A stretch of 64,000 bases of DNA from Calamus simplicifolius (Eukaryota; Streptophyta; Magnoliopsida; Arecales; Arecaceae): positions 1 to 64,000 of the forward strand of contig UESW01000084.1 of the NCBI GenBank assembly GCA_900491605.1. The letters are read 5' to 3'. The notes below the pieces were generated by a model, which was given only the letters and a program-made list of their open reading frames with translations, searched no databases and was not told the DNA's origin. Of this stretch, positions 11,168-21,500 are shown in pieces. The stretch's first letter is position 1. Every line of letters begins with the position of its first letter. A program made the translations under genes and the position numbers.

Positions 11168-11172
11168 CACTA

Positions 11173-11489
11173 TGTTTCTTATTGTTCTATTGTATTTAGG
11201 TAATCCAATTAAAGTTTGCATACATCAAAGTGGTGATACCTTAACTGTAGGGTTGAAGATGATAGATGAGGTTTCATTGTTAGGGACTTTCATTTCCTCT
11301 TTTTTTTTTTTTTTTTTGATTGATGGAAACCTTTGCATGATTCTAGGACTTTAATGCATGCTTTAGGATCAAGTAGCCAGACTTGTAATTTCTTTTGACA
11401 TTTCGCAGGATAGATTAAGTGAAGGAGGGCTTCGGGAGTATTATATGATTGATGCATCCCATTAAAATTGAAAAAAAAAAATTTTAAAA
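11173..11489. other. No gene
   Basis: AT-rich flank of the LARD target site. A run of T at about 11300-11318 and an A-rich stretch near 11471 are the only notable points. Before the insertion this DNA was continuous with 4569. Confidence 0.5.
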
Positions 11490-11886
11490 AACTGCTATTA
11501 GGCTAGCTATGCTATATGGAATATAGTGTTAGGCAATACTGAAACAACACGTGAATAAATTAAGTGTAATAGAAATGTTACAAGAAATGATAGGAGTAAC
11601 CCTAATTGAAGATAAAATGAGAGAAAATCAGTTACGGTGGTTTGAATATATACGATGAAGACCTTTATATGTTCCAGTTAGAAAGATTGATTTTTTAACA
11701 ATCCATGATAATGATAGAGGTAGAGGTAGAGGTAGACCTAAACTAACATAGACAAAAATAATAAAAAGATATAACTATTTATAATTTGAGTGTCAAGTTA
11801 GTCCTAAATAGGGCATAGTGGAGGAAGCAGATTCATGTAGCTCATCCCATGTAGTTGGGAAAAGGCTTAGTTGAGTTGAGTTGAGT
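11490..11886 (+). mobile_element. LINE 3' fragment (plant RTE-like), decayed
   Basis: A degraded frame reads AMLYGI, then KQHVNKLSVIEM, then EDKMRENQLRWF, RPLYVPVRKID and RGRGRPKLT, which is the end of plant RTE-like reverse transcriptases (family pattern MRENRLRWFGH, then RGRGRPKKTW). Stops and an internal deletion are present. The 3' end is a ttgag simple repeat, as expected of such LINEs. Only the tail was inserted, the usual 5'-truncated form. Confidence 0.75.
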
Positions 11887-12804
11887 ATTTCTTTAAGTCA
11901 TGACCATGGTCTAATACATATAAGAAATTTATGGTATATTGAACTTCATATTGACATTGTTCCATTTTGATAAATAAAACAATCACCATATGTTTTTTCC
12001 TCCTCCATTGATTTCCTTTGTTCTTCTAGTTCCTTTTGGTTGGGATAATTTCTCAAGTAATGCATGTTCAGTAAATCTTCACATTATGGCTTATTATGGA
12101 TATGAGCAATGCTAAAATAGAATACCACCACTCATTGAAACCCCATAAAGAAACAGTGCCACTTAAAATATCTGTCTGCAAGGGCCAATACCCCCCAGTG
12201 GCATTATAATTTATAACCATGTTAACTTTGGCATTAGGTCTATTTCTTCAGGGTTGAAGAATCACATGTTATTGCCTATTTCTTTTTCATTTTATGACTT
12301 GAGAAATGGATCCATTTTGTTTGTGCATATCACCAAGACTTTTCTTACTATTATATGGCTGGCACCTTGTATAGTCATATTTCATTATCTATCCCAGTAT
12401 TTATTTGTAATGCTCTTACATTAACTGCAGATATCATGGAAACTGAACTATGTAGATTTATTTGACTCCCAGCTGTCTGCAGTGTTGGTTTTGGTGGGAA
12501 CGTTGTCGATTCTGGAATGTCGTTCCAGACTTTGCCACCGTATTTTATTGCCGCTGTGACATCTGAATCAGTCCCAATGATGGAGCCATCCCTATCCACC
12601 CCCCATCACCTCATCATCGTAATCATCGTGCCATATCATTAATTCTGCCATAAAATAAACCAGGCAGTGGTGTGAGCTATTTCATGAAAAAGAACTCTTA
12701 TCTGCATATGATGTCTTTCAGACTCCCGAACGCGACCAGGTAAGTTTTTCGGGAAATGCTTGAATGCTACATTTCCACTCTATTCAAAATTAGCTTTCTC
12801 GGGG
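11887..12804. other. No gene supported
   Basis: AT-rich sequence between two LINE tails. A 74-codon minus-strand open frame (12375-12599) looks protein-like in part (GGKVWNDIPESTTF) but I recognise no family and see no start context or neighbouring exon. Confidence 0.4.
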
Positions 12805-12975
12805 AGATCATAGTTTGTATATACTCAACTCATCTAAGCCTTTTTCTAACTACATAAAGTCGGCTACATGAACGTGCTTCCTCCACTTTATGTTATTCAG
12901 GACTAAATCAGCATTTAAATTATAAATAATTATATATTTTTTTAATTATTTTTATACATATTAATTTAAATGTAC
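12805..12975 (-). mobile_element. LINE 3' tail, inverted relative to the one at 11490
   Basis: On the minus strand this reads tagtcctgaat, then gtggaggaagc, then ttcatgtag, and ends aaaggcttagatgagttgag. The same blocks in the same order form the last 130 bp of the plus-strand LINE fragment. So two tails of the same LINE family face each other about 0.9 kb apart. Confidence 0.7.
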
Positions 12976-13800
12976 CTCTACTCTATCGTTACCATGGAGT
13001 TTGTATATATATACACGGTTAATCGTCATCAGGCTTCTGAATGCATTCAAATTGTGATTCATGATATTTTAGTTCATTTCTGATGGAGCATCTGCTGTAA
13101 CGCTACTGTTATGCTTGTACTTCCTGAGACTGGACTGTTTTTTTTTTGGGGGGGGGGGACTAGGTGTGGCTGTAGCTTGAAATGTTAAATTGGGTGCTGA
13201 GTTGGGTATAAAGTTAAGCTATTGGTGGGCCGACTTGATCTCATCCGGGCCTAGTTGTTTTTCCAATTAGGTTCCATCCCTATCCTGATCTCTTCAAATG
13301 TTTGCAAATATGCGGATCATATAATATATATTCTTTCATTGATGTCGGAGACTTGGAAACAAATTCTGACTAGATTTGAAAGGAGATAGTGACTTTCACG
13401 ATAAATTTAGAAATCAAATGAACGAACGAACTTTCATGCAGGAGTTCAAGATTTTTACTGCAAGTGAAATCCGGTTTGCTTCTTCCTTTCCATGGCAGGA
13501 TTAAAACGTTAGAGAAATTTTGAGATTAACGTGGCTGTCCATTGTGCTTATCACGTGAGTCGCACATGCTGTCAGTGGCGGACAGCTCGAGGCTGTTTGG
13601 AATGAGACCACCCCACAGCTGGACCCGGAGAGTGAGGTACTTTTGTTTCCCAATTAATCCCTTGTAACGTATCGCCCCGCACACTACTTGTCAAGCATCG
13701 GGTGGAATTGCAAGTGTATTTTTCCATGCAAGGAAAACCTCTCAACAGAATTTTTGTCATTTCTGGTTGCGGTCAAACCTGGGGCTGGACTCCTTTCGTC
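12976..13800. other. No gene; upstream region of the PAH gene
   Basis: Mostly AT-rich intergenic DNA with a T-run followed by a G-run near 13138-13160. The last 200 bp before the TATA box at 13806 may hold promoter elements, but none is clear. Confidence 0.4.
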
Positions 13801-13805
13801 TGCCA

Positions 13806-13811
13806 TATAAA
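13806..13811 (+). promoter_or_regulatory. TATA box of the PAH-domain gene
   Basis: TATAAA in ccatataaaccctagaga, 102 bp upstream of the ATG at 13908, with a leader free of other ATGs. This is the spacing of an ordinary plant core promoter with a leader of about 70 bp. Confidence 0.6.
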
Positions 13812-13907
13812 CCCTAGAGATAGAGAGAGAAACAGCTAGCTTCGCCTCTGTCAGCCAAGATCGACCGCTTAGGCAGCAGCTGGGTGGTTTCCATCGCCAA
13901 AGGAGCA

Positions 13908-13951
13908 ATGCCTGTCCGCTCCGCTGCCAAGACGTATGATCTCTTCCCACC

Positions 13952-13995
<44 letters not shown>

Positions 13996-16900
13996 CTGGT
14001 TTTGGTTTTTTTTTTTTTTTTTCTCTCAATGCATTATGGGAATTTTTTTATGATCTTAGCCGTGAAATCTACTCGATGTTATCGTATTTTTTCGTGATGT
14101 GTGAGATGATATGTTTAGGACCGCCTAATGATTGCAGCTTTGGAAATGGAGTGTGGGTTTCGGTGTGAGTGGTAGCCCACCTCTGACGCCACGGTATTAT
14201 GGTAAACAAACGTGACAAGGCGATGGTGGGTCTTTCGGAGATCCATGTACACTGACCCTTCTGCTGAAATAGTAGCCAAAACAGCGAAAGCCTAGATCGA
14301 CCACCATTTTTAGGTCAAAAATTTTAATACCTGATGATTAAAAAAAAAAAAGTCCTACAAAAGATTGAAAAAGATAGATTCAAAGATCTCTCAGCTGATC
14401 TGTTTTTGTAGCTCTGGATTATGGACTCAGATTTTATCTTCTGGAGCAAAATCTTCTTTGGATTCCATTGGATTTTCTTGGGTTGGGTTGATCTGGGGAA
14501 AGATCTATAGGTTGGTATGGGTTAAAAGCTCTATAGAAGAAGGAAAGGGTTTAATTAGTTTGCATGGTTTAGCATTGACTGCTTCAGGTTGGGTAGATCT
14601 AGGAGTTCTGTCATTGAAATTCAGGGTGGATTCAGATCGGATCTGATTATTCAAGTTCTGATCAGCTTGAATGTGATCCAGCAGCCTGAATCAGGGTTTT
14701 TGGCTCAAGACCCAAGCCTACATCTAGTAAGATATATTGGCTTTTGAGATTACAACTTGATTTAGGGTTTACAAGTGTTTTTTTTTTTTTCTGAATTAGG
14801 GTTCTATATTGTGCATGACTTTTTTCTTCCTTTTTCTCAAGTTTATTGGGGCATTTTATAGCCAAAGGTTAGGTGTTTGTTTTGATTGTAACTGGTTCTC
14901 ATTATCTCAATGAAGTATGGTGGTTTCTCCGCCTTTCTCTTTAAAAAAAAAAAAAAAGGAAAGAAATAAAGAAAGAGAGCTTGATTTAGCTTGTCTTAAC
15001 TCATGATGCAACCCTTTGGTTGGAGCAATGATAAAACAAAGAATAAGCTTAGTTATAAGCTTCTTTCTAAAACTTCTTTTGCCTACCTAAAAGGTTGGAA
15101 AAATTATTCGAATCGACAAACGGTACTATAAAATTTTAATGCAATGTCGTTATATACGACAAATGATGTCTCGTCGATTATCACGTGAACCCATGCACGA
15201 CAATCGTTCTCCTGCTCATCATGATTATCGTATTAGCTCATGCAAGGCAATAATTTTTCCTCGGGTTTGATACCGTTTAAGGGTACACTTCTACTAGAAT
15301 TTGGAACTTGCAATACAAATGAGAACAAGTATGCATAGTTGTGATCTAAGATTTTGCAAGGTTGCTAGTAAATTATGAAAATGTATGATCAGAAACCTTC
15401 ATCAAAAGATATAATGAGGTTGAACATTTAAACAACAACATTCCAACTCTCTTATTAAACATATGTGGAGCTCATTACATTTTATATCATCAAAAAAGAC
15501 ATCAAAGATCATGCTTGCTTGCTTGCTAAAATCTTGTGTTTTTTGCATTACATAGGATGGAAGATGAAATATCGAAAAAAAGTGGATGCTAGCGAATGTT
15601 TTTGGAAAAGGCATGCTTTTCTTCTATTTTGGAAAGGAGGATTTTGAGTCTCATAATAGAAAGTTAAATACTTCTTATATCATAGGCGAAGCACCTTCAT
15701 TTAATTAGCATACATGACACACAAAAAAAAAAAAGCATACAGCTTTGATCTCATTTGAAGTGTAAAATAAGAATTTTTTGCTAATAAGTTATATTTATAA
15801 TTTTTTAAAGTCTGTAATATTTATTAGGCTATTTGACTTTATGATGCATTATCTCATATACAATATTTTTTTTACTTTATAAAAAAAGCTAAAAATTAGA
15901 AGATCAAAAGATGAAACACTAAAAATTATACTATCATTTGAAAAATAAAAAAAAAATATCAAGAAAACATAAATTATAGCTGAGATAGAGGAGACTCTTT
16001 GCTGAGCTAATTGATTAAATATATTACTATTATGATATTTTAATCCTTTTTTGTATGCTATAAATTTTACTTATATAAATTATTTATTTAAAAATATATT
16101 CCTTACTTTATTTAGGCAGGTACATCTTGCATTTAGACTTCAAAACCTTTTTACGTTTAAGAATGCCTCACGCTTGATGCGAAAATGAAAGGAAAGGGCA
16201 AGTTCGCCGATGATAATAAAATCATAAGATCCTGTGCAAGGAAACTTTTTGGATCCTGAAAAGACAAGGAAGGCCATTAGAACATGCAAATCTTGCTTTG
16301 AAGTCTGTACAAGCTCAAATTCTACATCTGTTGTGCCTCTATAAAATTGTCATTAAGCCCATGCATAGAAAAATTATTTTCTGAAGGCATTCAAGAGTAC
16401 ATGGATGGCTTTAGTAAAACAATGCTGACAGCATGTTTAAAGCCTACATTAGAACTAGAAGTACGTTAGAATACTTAAATATTACGCTGGTAGAAGACGA
16501 GGCACATTCAAGGGGTGCAGAGCTCGCTATTATCATCATATTTAAAGAAATAAGCCTCCACCTATAGGATGGCTTCGTGCTGTATCTCTAAGAGTTTTGC
16601 ATGAAGTAGAAAATAGAAGTACCTAAAAGTTTTGATGCTAGGAAATGCTTCTGGGAAAAAGATCATGAATATATATATATATATGAGAATTGAACATGAA
16701 TCTACTAATAGGAAATTAGGAGCTTCTGCAGCTCTTATTTACATTGAAATAGATAAATTAGGAAATACTTATAGTGTCAGAGAATAAGATTATGTTTGGT
16801 TTTTGAAAGCATTTTCCATTTTTATTTTCTGAGCAATAGTTTTTAGTTTTTATTTTTGATCATTAAAAATATGTTTGTTCAGTGAGAATAAAAATTATAT

Positions 16901-17765
16901 TTTATTTTTTATTTTCATTACAAATAGCGTCGCTTAAAAAGAGAAATGAAAAAACATATTTTCAAGTTATCTGATCTTTGTTTTTTATTATTATTTTTTT
17001 TTTTGATGAAAAATGGTAAAAATATGTTTAAATTGTTTTGAGTTTTTTTGCTATTTTTATTTTCAACTAATTTTTTTTTTTATATAGTTTTGTGGCATTT
17101 CCCATGGATAGCTCTTCTTCTGTTGCCACACTTTCAAACAATATTGTTCGTAAAAAATATTGGAATTATGTTCTTATTATTTTTAATGGTTGGTTGGTTG
17201 ATGATCATGATGAAGGTCGGAAAAATCACGGACACCTGTTGGGGGTAGCTCAGCTGCTAAAAATGTGAACGTCGGCGTGACTACAGATGCACTGAACTAT
17301 CTGTGGATTGTGAAGCATGCCTTCTATAATGAACCCGAAAAATATGAATCATTCCTGAATGTAATGAAGGAATACAAGAAGCGAAGGTCTAATAATCTTA
17401 ATTAGTTTCCCATTATATATTAATTGTTGACATGGCCTTTAATTTACACCATTGAATCTTCTAATTAATTCTCTTCCTTAATTTGTGATCTTATGAATAT
17501 TAATTGCAGCATAGACACTGCTACTGTGGTATCAAGGATGCAAAATCTGTTATCTGGCCACCCGGAGTTAATTCCAGGTTTCAACTTCTTCCTGCCAAGA
17601 GAGCATCAGATCCCTTTCACTTATGAGGAAGAAGACGGTCAACTCATGCCGGACGAAGAGGATGAGGAGGATGAGGATGAGATTGAGGATGAGATTGAAG
17701 AGGATGGGGATGAAGAGGATGATGATGAGGATTTGGATGATGCAGATGCTGGTGATCATATATAA
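13908..17765 (+). CDS. Small SIN3-like protein with one PAH domain and an acidic tail
   Basis: Exons 13908-13933, 17216-17386 and 17510-17765 join in phase (26 + 171 + 256 bases) to 150 codons. Donors are gtatga and gtctaa; acceptors are gatgaag and ttgcag. The N-terminus (MPVRSAAKTSEKSRTP) is basic. Residues about 32-100 form a paired amphipathic helix domain (DALNYLWIVKHAFYNEPEKY, then SGHPELIPGFNFFLP), the fold by which SIN3 scaffolds bind transcription factors in histone deacetylase complexes. Residues 105-150 are almost all Asp/Glu. Full SIN3 proteins have several PAH domains and over 1,000 residues, so this is a mini form. It may bind SIN3 partners without assembling a deacetylase complex (inference). 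Exon 1 is tiny and 3.3 kb from exon 2, so the start rests on phase agreement and the TATA box; exons 2-3 are firm. Confidence 0.8.
13934..17215 (+). other. Intron 1 of the PAH gene (3.28 kb)
   Basis: Begins with a (CT)n run at about 13959-13990, common just after plant first exons, then a T-run. The rest is AT-rich with poly-A/T tracts and an (AT)n at 16670-16684. Two diverged segments, about 15470-15640 and 16525-16675, share the order gagctc, then ttttgcat, then gatgctag-n-aatg-n-tt-tgg, and look like an old direct duplication. No coding exon is supported. Confidence 0.55.
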
Positions 17766-18583
17766 CTAGCTAGAATGAATACCTGCTGCCAATAAAGTTG
17801 ATCAATCCTTATGATGCTTCATGGGGCTTGTGAGACTTGATAAAACTGCAAGGCTGATGATGCTAGAGGATGATGCTGCTGTTTTTCTACCTCTCAGTTG
17901 TGTGTGTGCTTTGTTGTCGCAATGTAGCTAGGCATAAGACTTTGTATACCACCCCCCTTTATGTTTTGCCATGAATAAAATACAAGGAGTGTACTGTTTA
18001 TACCTTAAATTGCATCTCGATCGATCTCTTCTCATTTGTTGCCTCCTCTTTTTTTTTTTTTTTTTCCCTTCCTTCATTGCTGTTTTCCCTGGCCTACTTG
18101 TGATCATATGTAGCTGCAGTGGTCTCACAGCGCACGACAAGGAGAGGCGTGGCCTGGAGAAGTAGGCGGCGGTCTTCTTCAAGCTTGATCTCGTCGGCGG
18201 GGAAGTACGTACTCTTCGAGGGGACTACTGGCTCCGCCATGAATGGAGAGAGAGAGAGAGAGGGAAGGGAGCGTGACCTCCGTCCGTCTTACCCTCATCT
18301 CAGCCTTCCGTCGTCCCCCTCAACACGTGCATGTAATTTCCCGTGCAGATGTAAGTAAGTCCGCATGGAAAAAATATATCAAGATTCCGCACCGTACATC
18401 CGCCTTCGGAGGAAGCCGGATACCGTACGGATGCTATCGCACCGTTACGATGGGGCGGGAGGAAGTAAATCCGCATAGTTCACCATATGCGGGAAGTCCG
18501 TAATGAGTGTACGTGCAATAGTCCGTATAGAGAAATTCTGCGCAGAAGTAACTGTACGCAAACTTTATGCGGACGTCAGGCCT
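17766..18583. other. 3' flank of PAH gene and upstream region of WAT1 gene
   Basis: The first part is likely the PAH-gene 3'UTR: aataaa occurs at 17792 and again near 17974. From about 18240 the strand becomes GA-rich (gagagagagagagagg), then rich in short tccgtat and tgcgg motifs (18355-18570). An ATG at 18503 is in frame with the WAT1 start at 18584 and could extend it by 27 residues. Confidence 0.5.
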
Positions 18584-21500
18584 ATGGAGGCCACCGCTCC
18601 GTTCGTGGTGATGACCTTGAGGCAGCTCGCCCAGGCCGTCCTCCTGGCCATCCTCCAGTCCGTCCTCGACCCCACCCTCGGCGTCAGCGCCGCCGTCATT
18701 GTCGTCTATCAGCAGCTCGTCTCCATCCTCCTCCTCTCTCTCGCCCTCCTCTTCGACCGGTATCTATTAATTAATTTCCACCACCCCCCTAGCTAGCTTC
18801 TTAATTATTTCTTTCTTTAATTCCTAATGATTATCTACCACCGACGCAGAGGCAGACGGCCCAAGCCCTCCTTCCAGATCCTCGGCTGGGACTTCTTCAT
18901 CGGATTCCTGCAGTTAATCGAGCCCTCTCCACCTTCCTTTCTTGGTCCATGTAATTTATTTTTGAAGGAAATGAAAAGACTACATTTTTCTGAACAATAA
19001 AATATATATATGGAAGGATCCCGGTCGGGGAGATGATGTTGACGGCGAGTCTCCGTTACATAACGGCGACGTTCCAGAGCGTGGCGCTGAACCTGATCCC
19101 GGTGGTGGTCTTCGTCCTGGCGGTGGCGTGCCGGCAAGAGCGCTTCCGCCCCGGCAGCGCCCGCGGCCAGGCGAAGCTCTCGGGAGTCCTCGTCACCACC
19201 GCTGGCGCCTCCCTCGTCGTCGTCGTCTCGCCGAGCCGGCATGACGACCCCTCGGCTGGCGGCGGCAGGCTCGTCGGGTCGCTGATGGTGGGGGTCGCGG
19301 TCCTCGGCGTCGCCACCGCGAATCTCTTTGTGGTACGTGCCCGGTAATCTGCCGTTGAAAATAATAATTAGATATTATATACAAAAATAATAATTAATTG
19401 TATTATTCTTTTATGATGCATATATATAGGACCATCTTTGTGAGCACATAAATATTGTAAAACAGAGTTGAAAAATAATATGCTAAAAAGAATCACAACC
19501 CCACCCTCTAAAATAAAATCACTCCATTACCGTGTTATCGTTCTTTTTAAATGACAATGGATAAGATTTTTATAGGCATGCAAAATAAATTCTAATTAAA
19601 AGAAAAGTTTGGATGGTAAAAAAATCAAATTGACTTAGTTTTGAGTTTGAGGTTTTAAAAGAACATTTAAATTAGATCAGGTTTAGGTTTGCAAAATCAG
19701 ATAACCAAAAAAAAAAAATTTTTAAAAAATATAAAATTTAAAATAAAATTGAACAAAGAAAAAGAATTGATGCAGCTGATTTTAATTAATTTAGAATTAT
19801 AAATTCTTTATTATTGTTGTATATAACTAATTCAAGGCTTAAATGATATGTTTGTCCTTTTGTCTTTGTTCGCCTCCTTCAATGGTTAAAACTTAAAAAT
19901 ATAAATCTAGGGGAGGATTTGAGAGCAGGATTTTCCTTGCAGGAAAGGGTGGCTGTGAGGTATCCAGCAGATCTTAGCTTGGCAGCCATGATGAACGTCT
20001 TTGGGACCCTTCAGGTACTGATAGTGGGAGCTTTGATGGAGAGAAACCCTTCATCATGGAGGATTAAGTGGAGTGGAAGCCTACAGCTCCTTGCCATTCT
20101 TTATGGGGTAAAGCATGCCAAATCTTTTACAAAAAAATTCTTCCTCTGTCTTACTACTATCAACTTGTTCACAAATTAACAACAAAAACATCCAACAAGA
20201 GAAAGAAGTCATGATATGAGAGGACACATTCATCACAGATTGCCATTAGGCCCATTTAGGCTTTCTTCAAAGTCCTCAAGTTATCTTCATCTGTTTGGAA
20301 GATGTGGGAGAAGCCACAGGGAAACTTAAAATAATTTTCAATTCCTGGAACCTATGGAAATGATTTTATTTTTCTTTCTTTTATTTTTATGTTAATCAGT
20401 TCATCTTTTATGTTCCATCCTTCCATGCTTTTACTTAATGCATGTGAAACTCAACTATTATTATGCTTCAGATTCAGGATAGATTTCGGACGCAACAATC
20501 CACAGTATGTAAGACATCTGCCATAACTTATCAACATTTAATTCAAATAATAAAAATTAAATTACTGATATGGCTGATCCAGCACCGTCGGGATAAACGA
20601 CAACGATAACGGCGATTGACGGAGGCTCTCTCACAACCCCCCGAGATCCTCTCTCGGTCTCGGGCTACATGAACAGTATTTTAACCCCCAAGACCCCCCC
20701 AGACCTCCTCTCGGTCTCGGACCACATGAACAGTATTTTAACCCCCAAGACCCCCTCTCGGTCTCGGGTTACATGAACAGTATTTCAACCCCCGAGACCC
20801 CCTCTCGGTCTCAGGCCACGTGAACGGTGTCTCCACCCCCCGAGACCCCCTGTCTCGGGCCACATGAACAGTATTTCAACCCCCGAGATCCTCTCGGTCT
20901 CGGGCCACATGAACAGTACTTCGACCCCTGGCGCACAATTCGGCCCACTCTGGGCCACCTGGTAGCCCATGCGATACCATGCCTCATAACGGTGTATGGT
21001 CTGTTGTATATCTATCACTGTGTGCGATCATACCCTATTGCAACGTGCGGTCCGCCACCTGTTCGTTACTGTGCGCGGTCACATCCAGTGATGCGCGCAC
21101 CAGACATAAAAATGCAGGACACCTGTGAGGCCGTGCTGACTAATGACGCGAGACACCTCCAGTATGTACGGTGACGATACGATCTGTCATTGTCAGCCTC
21201 ATATTTTGTCGTTATCGAACTAGGCTCCTGGAAGTCAGCAATCATCGGGAACAAAAGGGGGATCTTCGAATAGGTATAAAGCATACGCCCATGCCATAGG
21301 CAGGGGACTTGAACACTGGTTTTTCTAGCTCTATTCCACTAGTTAAGCCCTAACTGTTTAGCTCCCTTCGGCTAGACAATTCTATCTGTTTCCAAGTGAC
21401 TGACTTGAGCATCGGAGGGTCCCACCGGAGCTTCGGTCTTCGGGGACTTTTCTTGCAGGAGTTCGGCGAGGAGGACGTCCATTTCCCCGGCGTTTGAAGG

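Larger units (their letters stand above)
4565..11172 (+). mobile_element. Non-coding LTR retrotransposon (LARD), complete, TSD CACTA
   Basis: Two LTRs (4570-6138 and 9596-11167) begin TGATATGG and end GTCATCA, and CACTA flanks the whole at 4565-4569 and 11168-11172. The primer-binding site follows the first LTR and a purine tract precedes the second. The 3.46-kb interior has no gag or pol; it consists of four blocks of tandem repeats. It must have moved with proteins of an autonomous partner. Its LTR ends and PBS resemble those of the Tat-type gypsy elements at 20566 and 37467, so a Tat partner is inferred. The LTRs are nearly identical by eye apart from small indels in repeats, so insertion was recent. 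Confidence 0.93.

Noticed and set aside
12375..12599. 74-codon minus-strand frame
   Set aside because: Partly protein-like, but no family, promoter or neighbouring exon is recognised; left as intergenic.
18119..18358. Open frame upstream of WAT1 as an additional first exon
   Set aside because: Arg/Ser-rich low-complexity frame, no splice phase to the WAT1 start, unlike the family N-terminus.
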